A DNA stretch of 64,000 nt from Martinezella calliandrae (GTDB taxonomy: Bacteria > Pseudomonadota > Alphaproteobacteria > Rhizobiales > Rhizobiaceae). The notes below the pieces were generated by a model that did no database searches, had not been told where the DNA came from, and saw nothing but the letters and a program-made list of their open reading frames with translations. Location of the stretch: contig NZ_JARFYN010000018.1 of the NCBI RefSeq assembly GCF_030272695.1, forward strand, positions 50,834 to 114,833. Reading direction: 5' to 3'. Shown here in pieces: positions 47,279-55,980 of this stretch (position 1 is the stretch's first letter; every line of letters starts with the position of its first letter). The translations under genes and the position numbers were made by a program.

Positions 47279-48451
47279 ATGGTTGAGTTGCCGCGCAAGG
47301 AGCAGTTTCAGACCGTCTTGGAAGCAGACGTGAAAACCCCTGCCGTCGCCGAGGCGCCTGCTACGGGAACCTCTAGCGCTGAAGCCCCGAAGTCTAAGTC
47401 GGGCCGCAAGATCGTCAAGCGCACGATCATCGCCGCAGCGATGCTCGCCGGCGCCGCCTTCATCGGCGACTATGGCTATCACTACTGGACGACCGGCCGC
47501 TTCATCGAATCGACCGACGATGCCTATGTGAAGGCCGACTACACCACCATTGCTCCGAAGGTTTCGGGCTACATCGCCGAGGTGCTGGTCAACGATAACG
47601 ATCACGTCAAGGCGGGCCAGCCACTTGCCCGCATCGACGACCGCGATTATCGCTCGGCGCTGACCCAGGCCCAAGCCGACGTCAAAGCCGCCGGGGCCGC
47701 CATAACCAACCTCGATGCGCAGATCGCCCTGCAACAATCCGTCATCGACCAGGCCAAGGCGACCATCGTTGCCTCACAGGCTTCGCTGACCTTCGCCGAA
47801 GAAGACTCTCAGCGCTCGCAGAACCTGATCCGCAATGGCGCCGGCACGACGCAGCGCGCCGAGCAGAGCCAGTCCGCCCGAGACCAGGCCGCAGCCAACC
47901 TTCAGCGCAATCAGGCAGCTCTCATCGCCGAACAGAAGAAGATCACGGTCCTTCAGACCCAGTACGACCAAGCCGTCGCCCAGCGCGATCGCAGCGCCGC
48001 CGCCGCCCATCAGGCTGAGTTGAACCTTTCCTACACCGAGATTGTCGCCCCGATCGACGGCACGGTCGGCGCCCGTACGCTGCGCGTCGGCCAATTCGTC
48101 ACCGCAGGCACGCAGCTTATGGCCGTCGTTCCGCTCAATGCAGTCTACGTTCTCGCCAATTTCAAGGAAACGCAACTCACTTATGTTCGGCCCGGCCAAC
48201 CGGTCGATATCAAGGTCGACAGTTTCCCGGACGCCGAGATCAAGGGCCACGTCAATAGCGTATCGCCGGCGAGCGGCCTGGAATTCTCTTTGCTGCCCCC
48301 GGACAACGCAACCGGCAACTTCACCAAGATCGTCCAGCGCATTCCAGTCAAGATCACGCTCGATGATGCAAGCCTTGCCGGCCTGCTACGCTCGGGCATG
48401 TCGGTCGAACCCGACATCGACACCAAGGCCGCCGTTTACGGCCAGCATTGA
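47279..48451 (+). CDS. emrA: HlyD/EmrA family efflux adaptor
   Basis: A 390-residue membrane fusion protein with a polar cytoplasmic N-terminus of about 45 residues and one membrane helix at about residues 48-66. The lipoyl half-motif ESTDDAYVKADYTTIAPKVSGYIAEVLVND, a long coiled coil, and the closing YTEIVAPIDGTVGARTLRVGQFV follow. It works with the EmrB-type MFS pump downstream in tripartite drug export. GGAGACAGACA precedes the ATG. The 144 bp before emrB contain two hairpins. Confidence 0.92.
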   Translation: MVELPRKEQFQTVLEADVKTPAVAEAPATGTSSAEAPKSKSGRKIVKRTIIAAAMLAGAAFIGDYGYHYWTTGRFIESTDDAYVKADYTTIAPKVSGYIAEVLVNDNDHVKAGQPLARIDDRDYRSALTQAQADVKAAGAAITNLDAQIALQQSVIDQAKATIVASQASLTFAEEDSQRSQNLIRNGAGTTQRAEQSQSARDQAAANLQRNQAALIAEQKKITVLQTQYDQAVAQRDRSAAAAHQAELNLSYTEIVAPIDGTVGARTLRVGQFVTAGTQLMAVVPLNAVYVLANFKETQLTYVRPGQPVDIKVDSFPDAEIKGHVNSVSPASGLEFSLLPPDNATGNFTKIVQRIPVKITLDDASLAGLLRSGMSVEPDIDTKAAVYGQH

Positions 48452-48456
48452 AGCAT

Positions 48457-48522
48457 GATCTGATCCACTTTTCGGATCAGATCAAGACATGAAGGATTAT
48501 CCAGCCAGACTGGATGATCCTT
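48457..48522 (+). promoter_or_regulatory. Two intercistronic hairpins between emrA and emrB
   Basis: The first has a perfect 10 bp stem GATCTGATCC / GGATCAGATC with a 7 nt loop (48457-48483). The second pairs AAGGAT-ATCCAG with CTGGAT-ATCCTT with one mismatch (48492-48522). No T-run follows, so processing, attenuation or mRNA protection is likelier than full termination. The first resembles short rhizobial GATC-rich repeat remnants. Confidence 0.5.
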
Positions 48523-48595
48523 CCCTTCCTTCCTCGATTATCACTCGGTCCTACACATGAGACTGTCTCTTCCAGAGAGCCAGAGGAGAAACGTC

Positions 48596-50212
48596 ATGGC
48601 CACGCTTCAGATCGCCGCAAACAGCAACTCCTCCGCAAAGCCCGCAGCCGCTGCCGGCGGCGCGGTCAGCATGAGCCCGCTTAGGATGTGGACGGCCGTC
48701 ATCGGCTCCACGCTTGGCGCCTTCATGGCGGTCCTGAACATCCAGATCGTCAACGCCTCCCTTGCCGACATTCAGGGAGCGATCGGTGCCGGCACAGACG
48801 ATGGCGGCTGGATTTCCACCTCCTACCTGATCGCAGAGATCGTCGTCATTCCTCTAACCGGCTGGCTCGCCCGCGTCTTCTCGGTGCGCACCTATCTCCT
48901 GGTCAACGCCATCCTGTTCCTCATCTTCTCGGTTGCCTGCGCTTTCGCGGCGAACCTGCAGCAGATGATCATCCTGCGCGCCATCCAAGGCTTCTCCGGC
49001 GGCGTGCTGATCCCGATGGCCTTTACCATCATCATCACGCTATTGCCCAAGGCCAAGCAGCCGATCGGGCTCGCCCTCTTCGCACTGTCGGCCACCTTCG
49101 CGCCGGCGATCGGCCCGACGATCGGCGGCTATCTCACCGAAAATTGGGGCTGGGAATATATCTTCTACGTCAACCTCGTACCCGGCGTGGTTATGGTCGG
49201 CATGCTCTGGGCTTCGCTCGACCGCGCGCCAATGAACCTCGGCTTACTGGCCAAGGGCGACTGGCCTGGCATCATTACAATGGCGATCGGCCTCGCTTCG
49301 CTACAGACTGTGTTGGAAGAAGGCAATAAGGACGATTGGTTCGGCTCGCCCTTCATTACCCGCCTGTCGATCATCGCCGCCGTTTCGCTGACCCTGTTTC
49401 TGATCATCGAGCTGCGCGCCGCCCATCCGCTCCTGAACCTGCGCCTGCTAGCGCGCCGCAACTTCGGCTTCGGTATTGTCGCCAATTTCCTGCTCGGCAT
49501 CGCGCTCTACGGTTCGGTCTTCATCCTGCCGATCTATCTCACTCGCATTCAGGGCTATAATTCCGAGCAAATCGGCATGGTGCTCGCTTGGACCGGCATC
49601 CCGCAGCTACTGTTGATCCCGCTGGTTCCACGCCTGATGAAGCGCATCGACCTTCGCGTCATGATCATGGGCGGCTTCGCCCTCTTCGCCGCCTCGAACT
49701 TCATGAACATCTACATGACGGCAGACTATGCTAGCGACCAGCTGTTCTGGCCGAACATCGTCCGCGCCATCGGCCAGGCCCTTGTCTTCACACCGCTGTC
49801 GGCCATCGCCACCTCGGGCATCGAAAAGGAAAACGCCGGTTCCGCCTCGTCGCTCTTCAACATGATGCGCAACCTCGGCGGCGCCGTCGGCATCGCCATG
49901 CTGCAGACTTTCGCCCAGAAGCGTGAGCAGTTCCATTCGAACATCCTGACAGATTCCGTCTCGGTCTTCGGTGAAGCTACCCGCATCCGGATCGCGCAAC
50001 TGACAACCTACTTCATGAACCATGGAGTTTCCGACATGGCGACCGCCAAGCATAAGGCCATCGTCGCCGTCGCGCTGCGCTTGCGGCAACAGGCCAATAT
50101 CATGGCCTATAGCGACACCTTCTATCTCCTCGGCGTCGCTCTCGTCGCCGCGCTCATCGCCAGCCTCTTGCTCAAGAAACCCGGCCATATCGAAGGCGGC
50201 GGCGCTCACTAA
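48596..50212 (+). CDS. emrB: EmrB/QacA family (DHA2) MFS drug efflux pump
   Basis: A 538-residue inner-membrane proton-driven exporter with 14 predicted spans. Motif LGAFMAVLNIQIVNASLADIQGAIG lies in the first helix, followed by TDDGGWISTSYLIAEIVVIPLTGWLARVF, and PAIGPTIGGYL is motif C of drug:H+ antiporters. The start has AGAGGAGA upstream; an in-frame start 13 codons earlier is less likely. It pairs with the EmrA adaptor and is followed by a nucleotide cyclase gene. Confidence 0.93.
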   Translation: MATLQIAANSNSSAKPAAAAGGAVSMSPLRMWTAVIGSTLGAFMAVLNIQIVNASLADIQGAIGAGTDDGGWISTSYLIAEIVVIPLTGWLARVFSVRTYLLVNAILFLIFSVACAFAANLQQMIILRAIQGFSGGVLIPMAFTIIITLLPKAKQPIGLALFALSATFAPAIGPTIGGYLTENWGWEYIFYVNLVPGVVMVGMLWASLDRAPMNLGLLAKGDWPGIITMAIGLASLQTVLEEGNKDDWFGSPFITRLSIIAAVSLTLFLIIELRAAHPLLNLRLLARRNFGFGIVANFLLGIALYGSVFILPIYLTRIQGYNSEQIGMVLAWTGIPQLLLIPLVPRLMKRIDLRVMIMGGFALFAASNFMNIYMTADYASDQLFWPNIVRAIGQALVFTPLSAIATSGIEKENAGSASSLFNMMRNLGGAVGIAMLQTFAQKREQFHSNILTDSVSVFGEATRIRIAQLTTYFMNHGVSDMATAKHKAIVAVALRLRQQANIMAYSDTFYLLGVALVAALIASLLLKKPGHIEGGGAH

Positions 50213-50245
50213 GCGCCGCTCCCTCCCTCGTCTCAGGAGATGACC

Positions 50246-51511
50246 ATGACCATCGCCAAAACCCGCCAGCCTGCAACTTCATTGTCAGATCTTCTCGATA
50301 TCGAGCATCGCGTCCCCGAACCGGGGGCCATCAGCCCGGCGGCCATCCTCGCTCTCATCGAATGGCTCTCGGGCGACGAGGCCCACGCGCTGGATGAGGC
50401 CAGCCTGACCTTCGGCCTGGGCCGCCGTTTAAGAAGCCTCGGCCTTCCAGTCGACCAGCTGACCTTGCATCTCATGACCCTGCATCCGGAGATTGTCGGC
50501 CGCTCCGTCGCTTGGTCGCCGAACGAACCAATACAAATCCGGGACCGCGAGCACGGGACCATTACCCAGACATTCCTTCACAGCGCGCTTTGGAAGGCCA
50601 TGAATATCCGCGATATCGTCATCGCCGGCCGGGGCGACGTCGGCGACCAATGGGAACAGCTCGATGTATTTGCCGGCCGTGATCTGGTGGAACTGATGAT
50701 CGTCCCGCTCTGCAATGCCGACGGGCCGGTCAGCGCCGCTTCTTTCGGCACCAAACGTCCGGGTGGCTTCACAGTCTCGGAGCGGCAGGTGATCGAACGG
50801 ATCATGCCGTCGCTGCGCAATGCCTGCGAGATCCGGACACTGCGGCAGGTCGAGCTCAGCCTGCTCGACACCTATATCGGTCCGATGACGGCGCAACGCA
50901 TCCTCGCCGGCCAGATCCGCAAGGGCGAGATCGAGACCATGGAGGCCGCGCTCATGCTCTGTGACCTCCGTCGCTTCACCGAGCTTTCCAATCGCCTGCC
51001 CGGAGAGCGGGTGCTAGAGCTGCTCAACGTCTATTTCGACGCCGTCGTGCCGGCTATTGCTCGCGAAGGCGGCGAAGTGCTCAAATTCATGGGCGATGCC
51101 GTTCTCGCCGTCTTTCCCAGCTATGACGCAACCCGCTCAAGCGCTGCCGCACTCACCTCCGCCAAAGCCATCCTCACCCGCCTCGAGAAGCTGCATTTCT
51201 CCGATGCCCGGCTGCAGGCCGGCATCGCGCTGCACTACGGCGAGGTCAGTTACGGCAATATCGGCTCCGGCCGTCGCCTGGATTTTACCGTCATCGGCCC
51301 CGACGTCAATCTTGTGAGCCGGATACAGGGTGTTTGCAGCGATAGCGGCGAGCCGCTGCTGATGTCGCGGGATTTTGCAACGATGCTCAGCCGTCAAGAG
51401 AGCTTTTCGATCGGCAGCCGGTTCATCAAGGGATTTGACGAAGAGATCGAGCTGTTTGCGCTGGCATCAATCTCTCCCCTTGCGGGGGAGAAAGCAAAAT
51501 CAGCATCTTAG
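50246..51511 (+). CDS. Class III adenylate/guanylate cyclase
   Basis: A 421-residue soluble cyclase. The N-terminal 200 residues form an unassigned sensory region, perhaps GAF-like. The catalytic domain then shows both metal aspartates (Asp240 in MLCDLRRFTEL, Asp284 in FMGDAVLA), substrate-selecting Lys280 and Asp346 (RRLDFTVIG), and the transition-state pair Asn355/Arg359 (DVNLVSR), so it should be active and ATP-specific. AGGAG lies 6 nt before ATG 50246; an ATG at 50240 abuts it. It lies 33 nt after emrB, so probably co-transcribed. The last residues (SPLAGEKAKSAS) are encoded by a repeat fragment. Confidence 0.9.
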   Translation: MTIAKTRQPATSLSDLLDIEHRVPEPGAISPAAILALIEWLSGDEAHALDEASLTFGLGRRLRSLGLPVDQLTLHLMTLHPEIVGRSVAWSPNEPIQIRDREHGTITQTFLHSALWKAMNIRDIVIAGRGDVGDQWEQLDVFAGRDLVELMIVPLCNADGPVSAASFGTKRPGGFTVSERQVIERIMPSLRNACEIRTLRQVELSLLDTYIGPMTAQRILAGQIRKGEIETMEAALMLCDLRRFTELSNRLPGERVLELLNVYFDAVVPAIAREGGEVLKFMGDAVLAVFPSYDATRSSAAALTSAKAILTRLEKLHFSDARLQAGIALHYGEVSYGNIGSGRRLDFTVIGPDVNLVSRIQGVCSDSGEPLLMSRDFATMLSRQESFSIGSRFIKGFDEEIELFALASISPLAGEKAKSAS

Positions 51512-51565
51512 CTTTAGCGAAGTGTTACAATTTGCAAAGAGAGGAGGTCGGCAGGGATTGAGGGG
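51470..51565. repeat. Fragment of the GC-rich dispersed repeat
   Basis: TCTCCCC / GGGGAGA form a hairpin (51473-51491) inside the 3' end of the cyclase gene, and a separate ATTGAGGGGC matches the right terminus of copies 1-3. The middle differs, so this is a decayed or partial copy that now encodes the C-terminal residues of the cyclase. Confidence 0.5.
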
Positions 51566-51614
51566 CGCGGTAGCCTCCACACTGCCGACCCATCAGCACC
51601 AATACTAACCGATC

Positions 51615-52556
51615 CTAGAACTCTACAGGCTGCGCATTCCGTCGTATCGCCTGTGGCGGCTGTCCGAAAGCCCGTAGAAAGGCCCGCCGCATGCGCTCGC
51701 GGTCGGCGAAGCCAGTTTCCCGCGCCACAACGTCGATCGAGTGCCGCCCCTCCTCCATCATCAGCCGCGCCGCCTCGACGCGCAGGTTTTCCACCGCCTT
51801 GGCCGGTGACTGGCCCGTCTCCGAACGGAAAGCCCGGCTGAACTGCCGAGGGCTCAAATGTGCGGCTTCGGCGAGCTGTTCCACCGATAGCGGCGTGCGC
51901 AGATTGCGTTTGGCATAGCCGAGCGCACTCTGTATCCGGTCGGATTTCGGGTCCATCTCCAGAAGTGCTGAAAACTGCGACTGGCCGCCGGCGCGGCGGT
52001 GATAAACGACAAGTTTCTTCGCCACCGCACGCGCCAGATCGATGCCATGATCCTTTTCAACCATGGCCAAGGCCAGATCGACGCCGGCCGTCATGCCGGC
52101 AGAGGTCCAGATCGAACCGTCGATGATGAATATGCGATCCTCCTCCATCTTGATCTTGGGAAACCGCTTCTGGATATCGCGGGCCACGATCCAATGAGTC
52201 GTCGCCCGCCGCCCATCGAGTAGGCCGGCATGGGCGAGGAAATAGGCGCCGGTACAGATGGAGGCGAGGCGACGCGAGCGCGTCGATGCCTCTTTCATGA
52301 ACAGCCGTTCCCCTGCGGTCGGCACAGTTTCCCCAGGCGCGCCGCTGACAATCAGCGTGTCGAACGTCGGATCATTAAACGCCTGAGTTTCCACCGCCAA
52401 GCCGAGCGAACTCATGATTTTTCCGCCGGTCTCGGAGATATAGAGCGTCTCGTAGATCGGCTCCTTGACTTCGAGATTGGCGAATTCAAACACCGAGGCC
52501 GCGGCCAGGCTCATGACCTGAAAGCCGGGAAACAAAAGAAAGGCGACGCGTTGCAT
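51615..52556 (-). CDS. GlxA family regulator (DJ-1/PfpI domain plus AraC HTH)
   Basis: A 313-residue regulator. The N-terminal DJ-1/PfpI-like domain (VAFLLFPGFQVMSLAAAS, with SICTGAYFLAHAGLLDGRRATTHW carrying the nucleophile-elbow Cys) is followed by a C-terminal double HTH of AraC type (LSVEQLAEAAHLSPRQFSRAFRSETG, then IDVVARETGFADRERMRRAF). I start at MQRVAF; a GTG five codons earlier is possible. It diverges from the SDR gene across about 130 bp, so the SDR is its likely target. Ligand unknown. Confidence 0.9.
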   Translation of the reverse strand: MQRVAFLLFPGFQVMSLAAASVFEFANLEVKEPIYETLYISETGGKIMSSLGLAVETQAFNDPTFDTLIVSGAPGETVPTAGERLFMKEASTRSRRLASICTGAYFLAHAGLLDGRRATTHWIVARDIQKRFPKIKMEEDRIFIIDGSIWTSAGMTAGVDLALAMVEKDHGIDLARAVAKKLVVYHRRAGGQSQFSALLEMDPKSDRIQSALGYAKRNLRTPLSVEQLAEAAHLSPRQFSRAFRSETGQSPAKAVENLRVEAARLMMEEGRHSIDVVARETGFADRERMRRAFLRAFGQPPQAIRRNAQPVEF

Positions 52557-52685
52557 AGCCGAAATCTCCACAGTGTCCTAAAAGGTGGTATATATGACAT
52601 TTAAGACGAGAACAAGCCGGGCTATAAATCTCCTCAAGCGAACGGCGGATGCCGACGCTCCGAACCGAAACGATGGAGACAGACA

Positions 52686-53483
52686 ATGTTTAGCGAAGAC
52701 AAAGGCACCGCACTCGTCACCGGCGCATCCACCGGCATCGGCGCACTCTACGCGCACCGTCTTGCCAAGCGTGGCTATGACCTGATCCTGGTCGCCCGCA
52801 ATCGCGATCGCCTGACGACGCTTGCCCAGCGCCTTGCCGCCGAAACCGGCCGCACGGTCGAAATCATTGCGGCCGATCTCAACGAAAGGGCCGATCTCGC
52901 TCGCATCGAACAAACCCTGCGCAGCGATGCCAGCATTACTCTGCTGGTCAACAATGCCGGCGTTGGTGGCACGGCCCCGCTGCTCGCCTCCGACATCGAC
53001 AAGATGGAACAGATGATCAACCTCAACGTCACGGCACTGACGCGGCTGACCTATGCGGCCGTTCCCGGCTTCGTCGCCCGCGGCAGCGGCGCGATCATCA
53101 ACATCGCCTCAATCGTTGCCGTAGCGCCTGAAGTTCTGAACGGCGTCTATGGTGGCAGCAAGGCCTTCGTCCTCGCCTTCAGCCAATCGCTGAAGCACGA
53201 GCTGGCCGACAAGAACGTCAAGGTCCAGGTCGTACTGCCGGGCGCCACCGCCACAGACTTCTGGGGCATCGCCGGCACGCCGGTTGAGCATTTGCCGAAC
53301 GAAATCGTCATGTCGGCGGAAGATCTGGTCGACTCCGCGCTTGCCGGTTTTGACCAGGGCGAATTTGCGACCGTGCCTGCCCTTGCCGATATTGCTCAGT
53401 GGAATGCTTACGAAGGCGCCCGCCAGGCCATGATGCCCAACCTGTCGCGCACCAAGCCAGCGGAACGCTATAAAGTCGCCTAA
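52686..53483 (+). CDS. Short-chain dehydrogenase/reductase
   Basis: A 265-residue SDR of the DltE/YqjQ-like group. TGASTGIG is at the N-terminus, then LVNNAGVGG, the Ser region INIASIVAV, and YGGSK as the Tyr/Lys pair; the C-terminal part is variable. The ATG is preceded by GGAGACAGACA, the same leader as the emrA gene. It diverges from the GlxA-type regulator gene. The substrate is unknown; members are often labelled generic oxidoreductases. Confidence 0.9.
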   Translation: MFSEDKGTALVTGASTGIGALYAHRLAKRGYDLILVARNRDRLTTLAQRLAAETGRTVEIIAADLNERADLARIEQTLRSDASITLLVNNAGVGGTAPLLASDIDKMEQMINLNVTALTRLTYAAVPGFVARGSGAIINIASIVAVAPEVLNGVYGGSKAFVLAFSQSLKHELADKNVKVQVVLPGATATDFWGIAGTPVEHLPNEIVMSAEDLVDSALAGFDQGEFATVPALADIAQWNAYEGARQAMMPNLSRTKPAERYKVA

Positions 53484-53612
53484 GGCGCTGAAAAAGCGCG
53501 CTTTATGAAATGAGATGTGTCAGCGTTTCCTTGCGTGAGGCGCTGGCAGATGCTTTCTATAAGCAATAGGGTATTTACATCATATCTGGATTCAAATCGC
53601 TGTTTTCGCGCT

Positions 53613-53631
53613 ACACTATCTAGGATAGTGT
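53613..53631. promoter_or_regulatory. Perfect palindrome upstream of the AraC gene
   Basis: ACACTATCTAGGATAGTGT has 8 bp arms around TAG. It is centred 86 bp upstream of the AraC-type gene, in the 224 bp AT-richer gap after the SDR gene. It could be an operator; arms this short are unlikely to terminate transcription. Confidence 0.5.
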
Positions 53632-53707
53632 TCCAAAAATTGATAATCGTCGCTGGCATCGGTCTCTGGAGGGGGCCGGCTGTTGTGAGGCTTGGGGCGT
53701 AGCAACG

Positions 53708-54628
53708 ATGCATCATGGTGTGGGGTCCGAAGACTATTTCAGGCTGAGCGCGCCGGTGTGTGCGTTCGAAGCCGTCCTTTCCAAAAACGGAATTAACCTG
53801 GACTGTCCCGAGACAGTTACGGGCCCCACGCGCGAGGCCGGTTTTGTGCTCGGCCTGCAGCGTCAGGAACCAGCCTTGGACCGGGTGAAACTCGGCGAAT
53901 ACTTTGTTCCCGTCATTCCCTTCCCGCATGGTACGATCGGGCTCGCCAGCCTTATCCTCGATCCGCCCAGTCAGGCGCATCGCGAGGAAACGACCAGCAT
54001 TTATCTGTCACGCCGGACCTTCGACCAGATCGCCGATACGCTCGGCACCGACCGCATCGCCGACCTTCCGCTCGCGCCCGGTATCGCCACCGGCGACACC
54101 GTCATCGAAAACCTGTTTTCCTGCCTGATCCCGGCCATCGAACAACCGGACCAGACGAGTGCATTGTTCATCGATCACGTCGGCAAAGCCTTCAATGCCC
54201 ATATCGCTCAGCGCTACGGCCGAATGCAGATGGCGCGACCCGCTGTGATTGGCGGCCTGACGCCCTGGCAGTTGCGCCGTGCTCGCGACACGATCAATGC
54301 CCGGCTGGATCAGGATCTATCCCTCGCGCAGCTTGCTAGCAATTGCGGCCTTTCCACCAGCCATTTCGCCCGGGCCTTCGCCCGCAGCATGGGCATCCCG
54401 CCGCATCGCTGGGTGACGCAGCGCCGCGTCGACCGCGCCAAAGAGTTGATGCTGCAGGGGACGCCTCTTGCCGAGATCGCGCTGATGTGTGGTTTCTCCG
54501 ACCAAAGCCACCTGACACGCGTTTTCTCGCAATCCGTCGGCCTCACGCCGGGACGATGGCGGGATTGGCAGATGTCAGCCGCCTTCGATGTCGAACCGAT
54601 CGCGATGGGAGAGGCGGACCCATGCTGA
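53708..54628 (+). CDS. AraC family transcriptional regulator
   Basis: A 306-residue regulator with a divergent N-terminal sensor part (residues 1-200) and C-terminal AraC DNA-binding domain: LSLAQLASNCGLSTSHFARAFARSMG, then TPLAEIALMCGFSDQSHLTRVFSQSVGLTPGRWR. In-frame stop TAG 9 nt before the ATG fixes the start within a few codons. No clear partner is divergent; the YWTD protein gene follows 413 bp later on the same strand. A perfect palindrome lies upstream. Confidence 0.9.
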   Translation: MHHGVGSEDYFRLSAPVCAFEAVLSKNGINLDCPETVTGPTREAGFVLGLQRQEPALDRVKLGEYFVPVIPFPHGTIGLASLILDPPSQAHREETTSIYLSRRTFDQIADTLGTDRIADLPLAPGIATGDTVIENLFSCLIPAIEQPDQTSALFIDHVGKAFNAHIAQRYGRMQMARPAVIGGLTPWQLRRARDTINARLDQDLSLAQLASNCGLSTSHFARAFARSMGIPPHRWVTQRRVDRAKELMLQGTPLAEIALMCGFSDQSHLTRVFSQSVGLTPGRWRDWQMSAAFDVEPIAMGEADPC

Positions 54629-54792
54629 CCACCGTCAAGGAGCCCTTGCTTGATCGGCGTTATGGCATCAACAATCCGCCGACGCTGATCTCCACACTCG
54701 CTGGTTCCGAGTCCGTCGCCTTCAACAGCTTGCATGTGGATTCGGCGCAACTCACCGCTCTCCAGAACCTAAACAAACCAGTGCATAGCTGA
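54622..54792 (+). CDS. Possible small protein, 56 residues
   Basis: A short open frame overlapping the AraC stop by 7 bp, beginning MLTTVKEPLLDRRYGINNP and ending NLNKPVHS. GGGAG lies about 10 nt upstream. There is no recognisable domain, signal or helix. The overlap suggests coupled translation, but the rest of the gap to 55042 is not convincingly coding, so this may be chance. Confidence 0.25.
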   Translation: MLTTVKEPLLDRRYGINNPPTLISTLAGSESVAFNSLHVDSAQLTALQNLNKPVHS

Positions 54793-55041
54793 TTAAAGCT
54801 ACGCAGCCGCCTTGTTGTCTGGTTCCTGCTTCCCGCGCAAGTCCACGACTTGCAATGGAATGTTCGCTGCGACAGCGCCAGTTCGGCCTTGACCGAACCG
54901 CAGCAAGAACAGGTCTTGCTCTTGATTCTTTGCTGCACTGCAGCAGATCCTCAGCAGGAATGACGAAAGATGCTGTCATCAAGCGATGTCATCATCTTCC
55001 CGCGACGACCCCGCAGATCCGACCTTTGAAAGGGTGCTCTC
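54793..55041. other. Non-coding gap before the YWTD gene
   Basis: About 250 bp without a convincing gene on either strand. It contains a small hairpin (GTTCGG / CCGAAC, 54881-54898) and presumably the promoter and AAAGGG ribosome site of the YWTD protein gene. No operator-like palindrome stands out. Confidence 0.5.
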
Positions 55042-55962
55042 ATGTCAGAAGCAGAAGTACGGACGCCTGCCGCCTCTCCTGGAAAGACCGAACGGCTTTT
55101 TTTCCTCGATATCAACGATGGGCGAATTATCTCTTCCGCCATCGACGGAAGCGACCTTAAGCTGATCATCCAGCGCCCGAACCGCAGTCCGGACGGCATC
55201 CTCGTCGACAGCGACAATGGCTGGCTTTACTGGACGGAAATGGGAACCGACTACAATGCCCATGACGGTTCAATTGAGCGCATCGATCTCGATGGCAGCA
55301 ATCATGTGACGTTGATTGCGCCCGGCAGCACGCTGGTGACGCCGAAGCAGATCCAGATCGACAGCGATGGTGGCAAGCTCTACTGGTGCGACCGCGAAGG
55401 CATGCGCGTAATGCGCGCCAATATCGACGGCTCAGACATCGAAACCCTCGTCCAGAACGGCGACAGCCCGGCCGACAGCGCCGATATCGAACGCTGGTGC
55501 GTCGGCATCGCACTCGACCTGCCGCGCAAGCAGGTCTATTGGACGCAGAAGGGGCCGCCGGATGCCGGTCTTGGACGCATCTTCCGTGCCGGCATCAATA
55601 TTCCCGCGGGCGAGACGGCAACGAAGCGCAGTGATATCGAGACCCTGCTCGACAAGCTACCGGAACCGATCGACCTCGAACTCGATCTTGCCGCTCGCAC
55701 AATCTACTGGACGGACCGCGGCAATCTTCCGCGCGGCAATACCGTCAACCGCGCCAGCATGGACAATATCGCCGCGAGCTCCGAGGTCGTCCTTGATGGT
55801 CTCGACGAAGGCATCGGCCTTTCGCTCGACCTGCCAAACAACCGCATGTTCTTCACCGACATCGGCGGCAATCTCTATTCGGCAAGCCTCGACGGCGCCG
55901 GCGCGCGCGAGCTGCTGCACCATGCCGGCTCGTTTACGGGAATCGTCTACGCGGTGGTTTGA
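55042..55962 (+). CDS. YWTD-repeat beta-propeller protein (LDL-receptor class B-like)
   Basis: A 306-residue protein without signal peptide built from repeated propeller blades. Y-W-T-D-type motifs occur at residues 63-66 (YWTE), 114-117 (YWCD), 166-169 (YWTQ), 222-225 (YWTD) and 270-273 (FFTD). Each follows a V/L-D-S/L strand and precedes repeated x-DGSx- turns (AIDGSDLK, DLDGSNH, NIDGSDIE). About five to six blades would close one propeller. Bacterial members are uncharacterised and sometimes misnamed as dehydrogenases. Cytoplasmic location and binding or lactonase-like roles are conjecture. Confidence 0.85.
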   Translation: MSEAEVRTPAASPGKTERLFFLDINDGRIISSAIDGSDLKLIIQRPNRSPDGILVDSDNGWLYWTEMGTDYNAHDGSIERIDLDGSNHVTLIAPGSTLVTPKQIQIDSDGGKLYWCDREGMRVMRANIDGSDIETLVQNGDSPADSADIERWCVGIALDLPRKQVYWTQKGPPDAGLGRIFRAGINIPAGETATKRSDIETLLDKLPEPIDLELDLAARTIYWTDRGNLPRGNTVNRASMDNIAASSEVVLDGLDEGIGLSLDLPNNRMFFTDIGGNLYSASLDGAGARELLHHAGSFTGIVYAVV

Positions 55963-55980
55963 GTTTTTAGCCGAGGGTTG

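Noticed and set aside
53484..53510. Possible terminator after the SDR gene (GCGC TGAAAAA GCGC)
   Set aside because: The stem is only 4-5 bp and no T-run follows, too weak to call.
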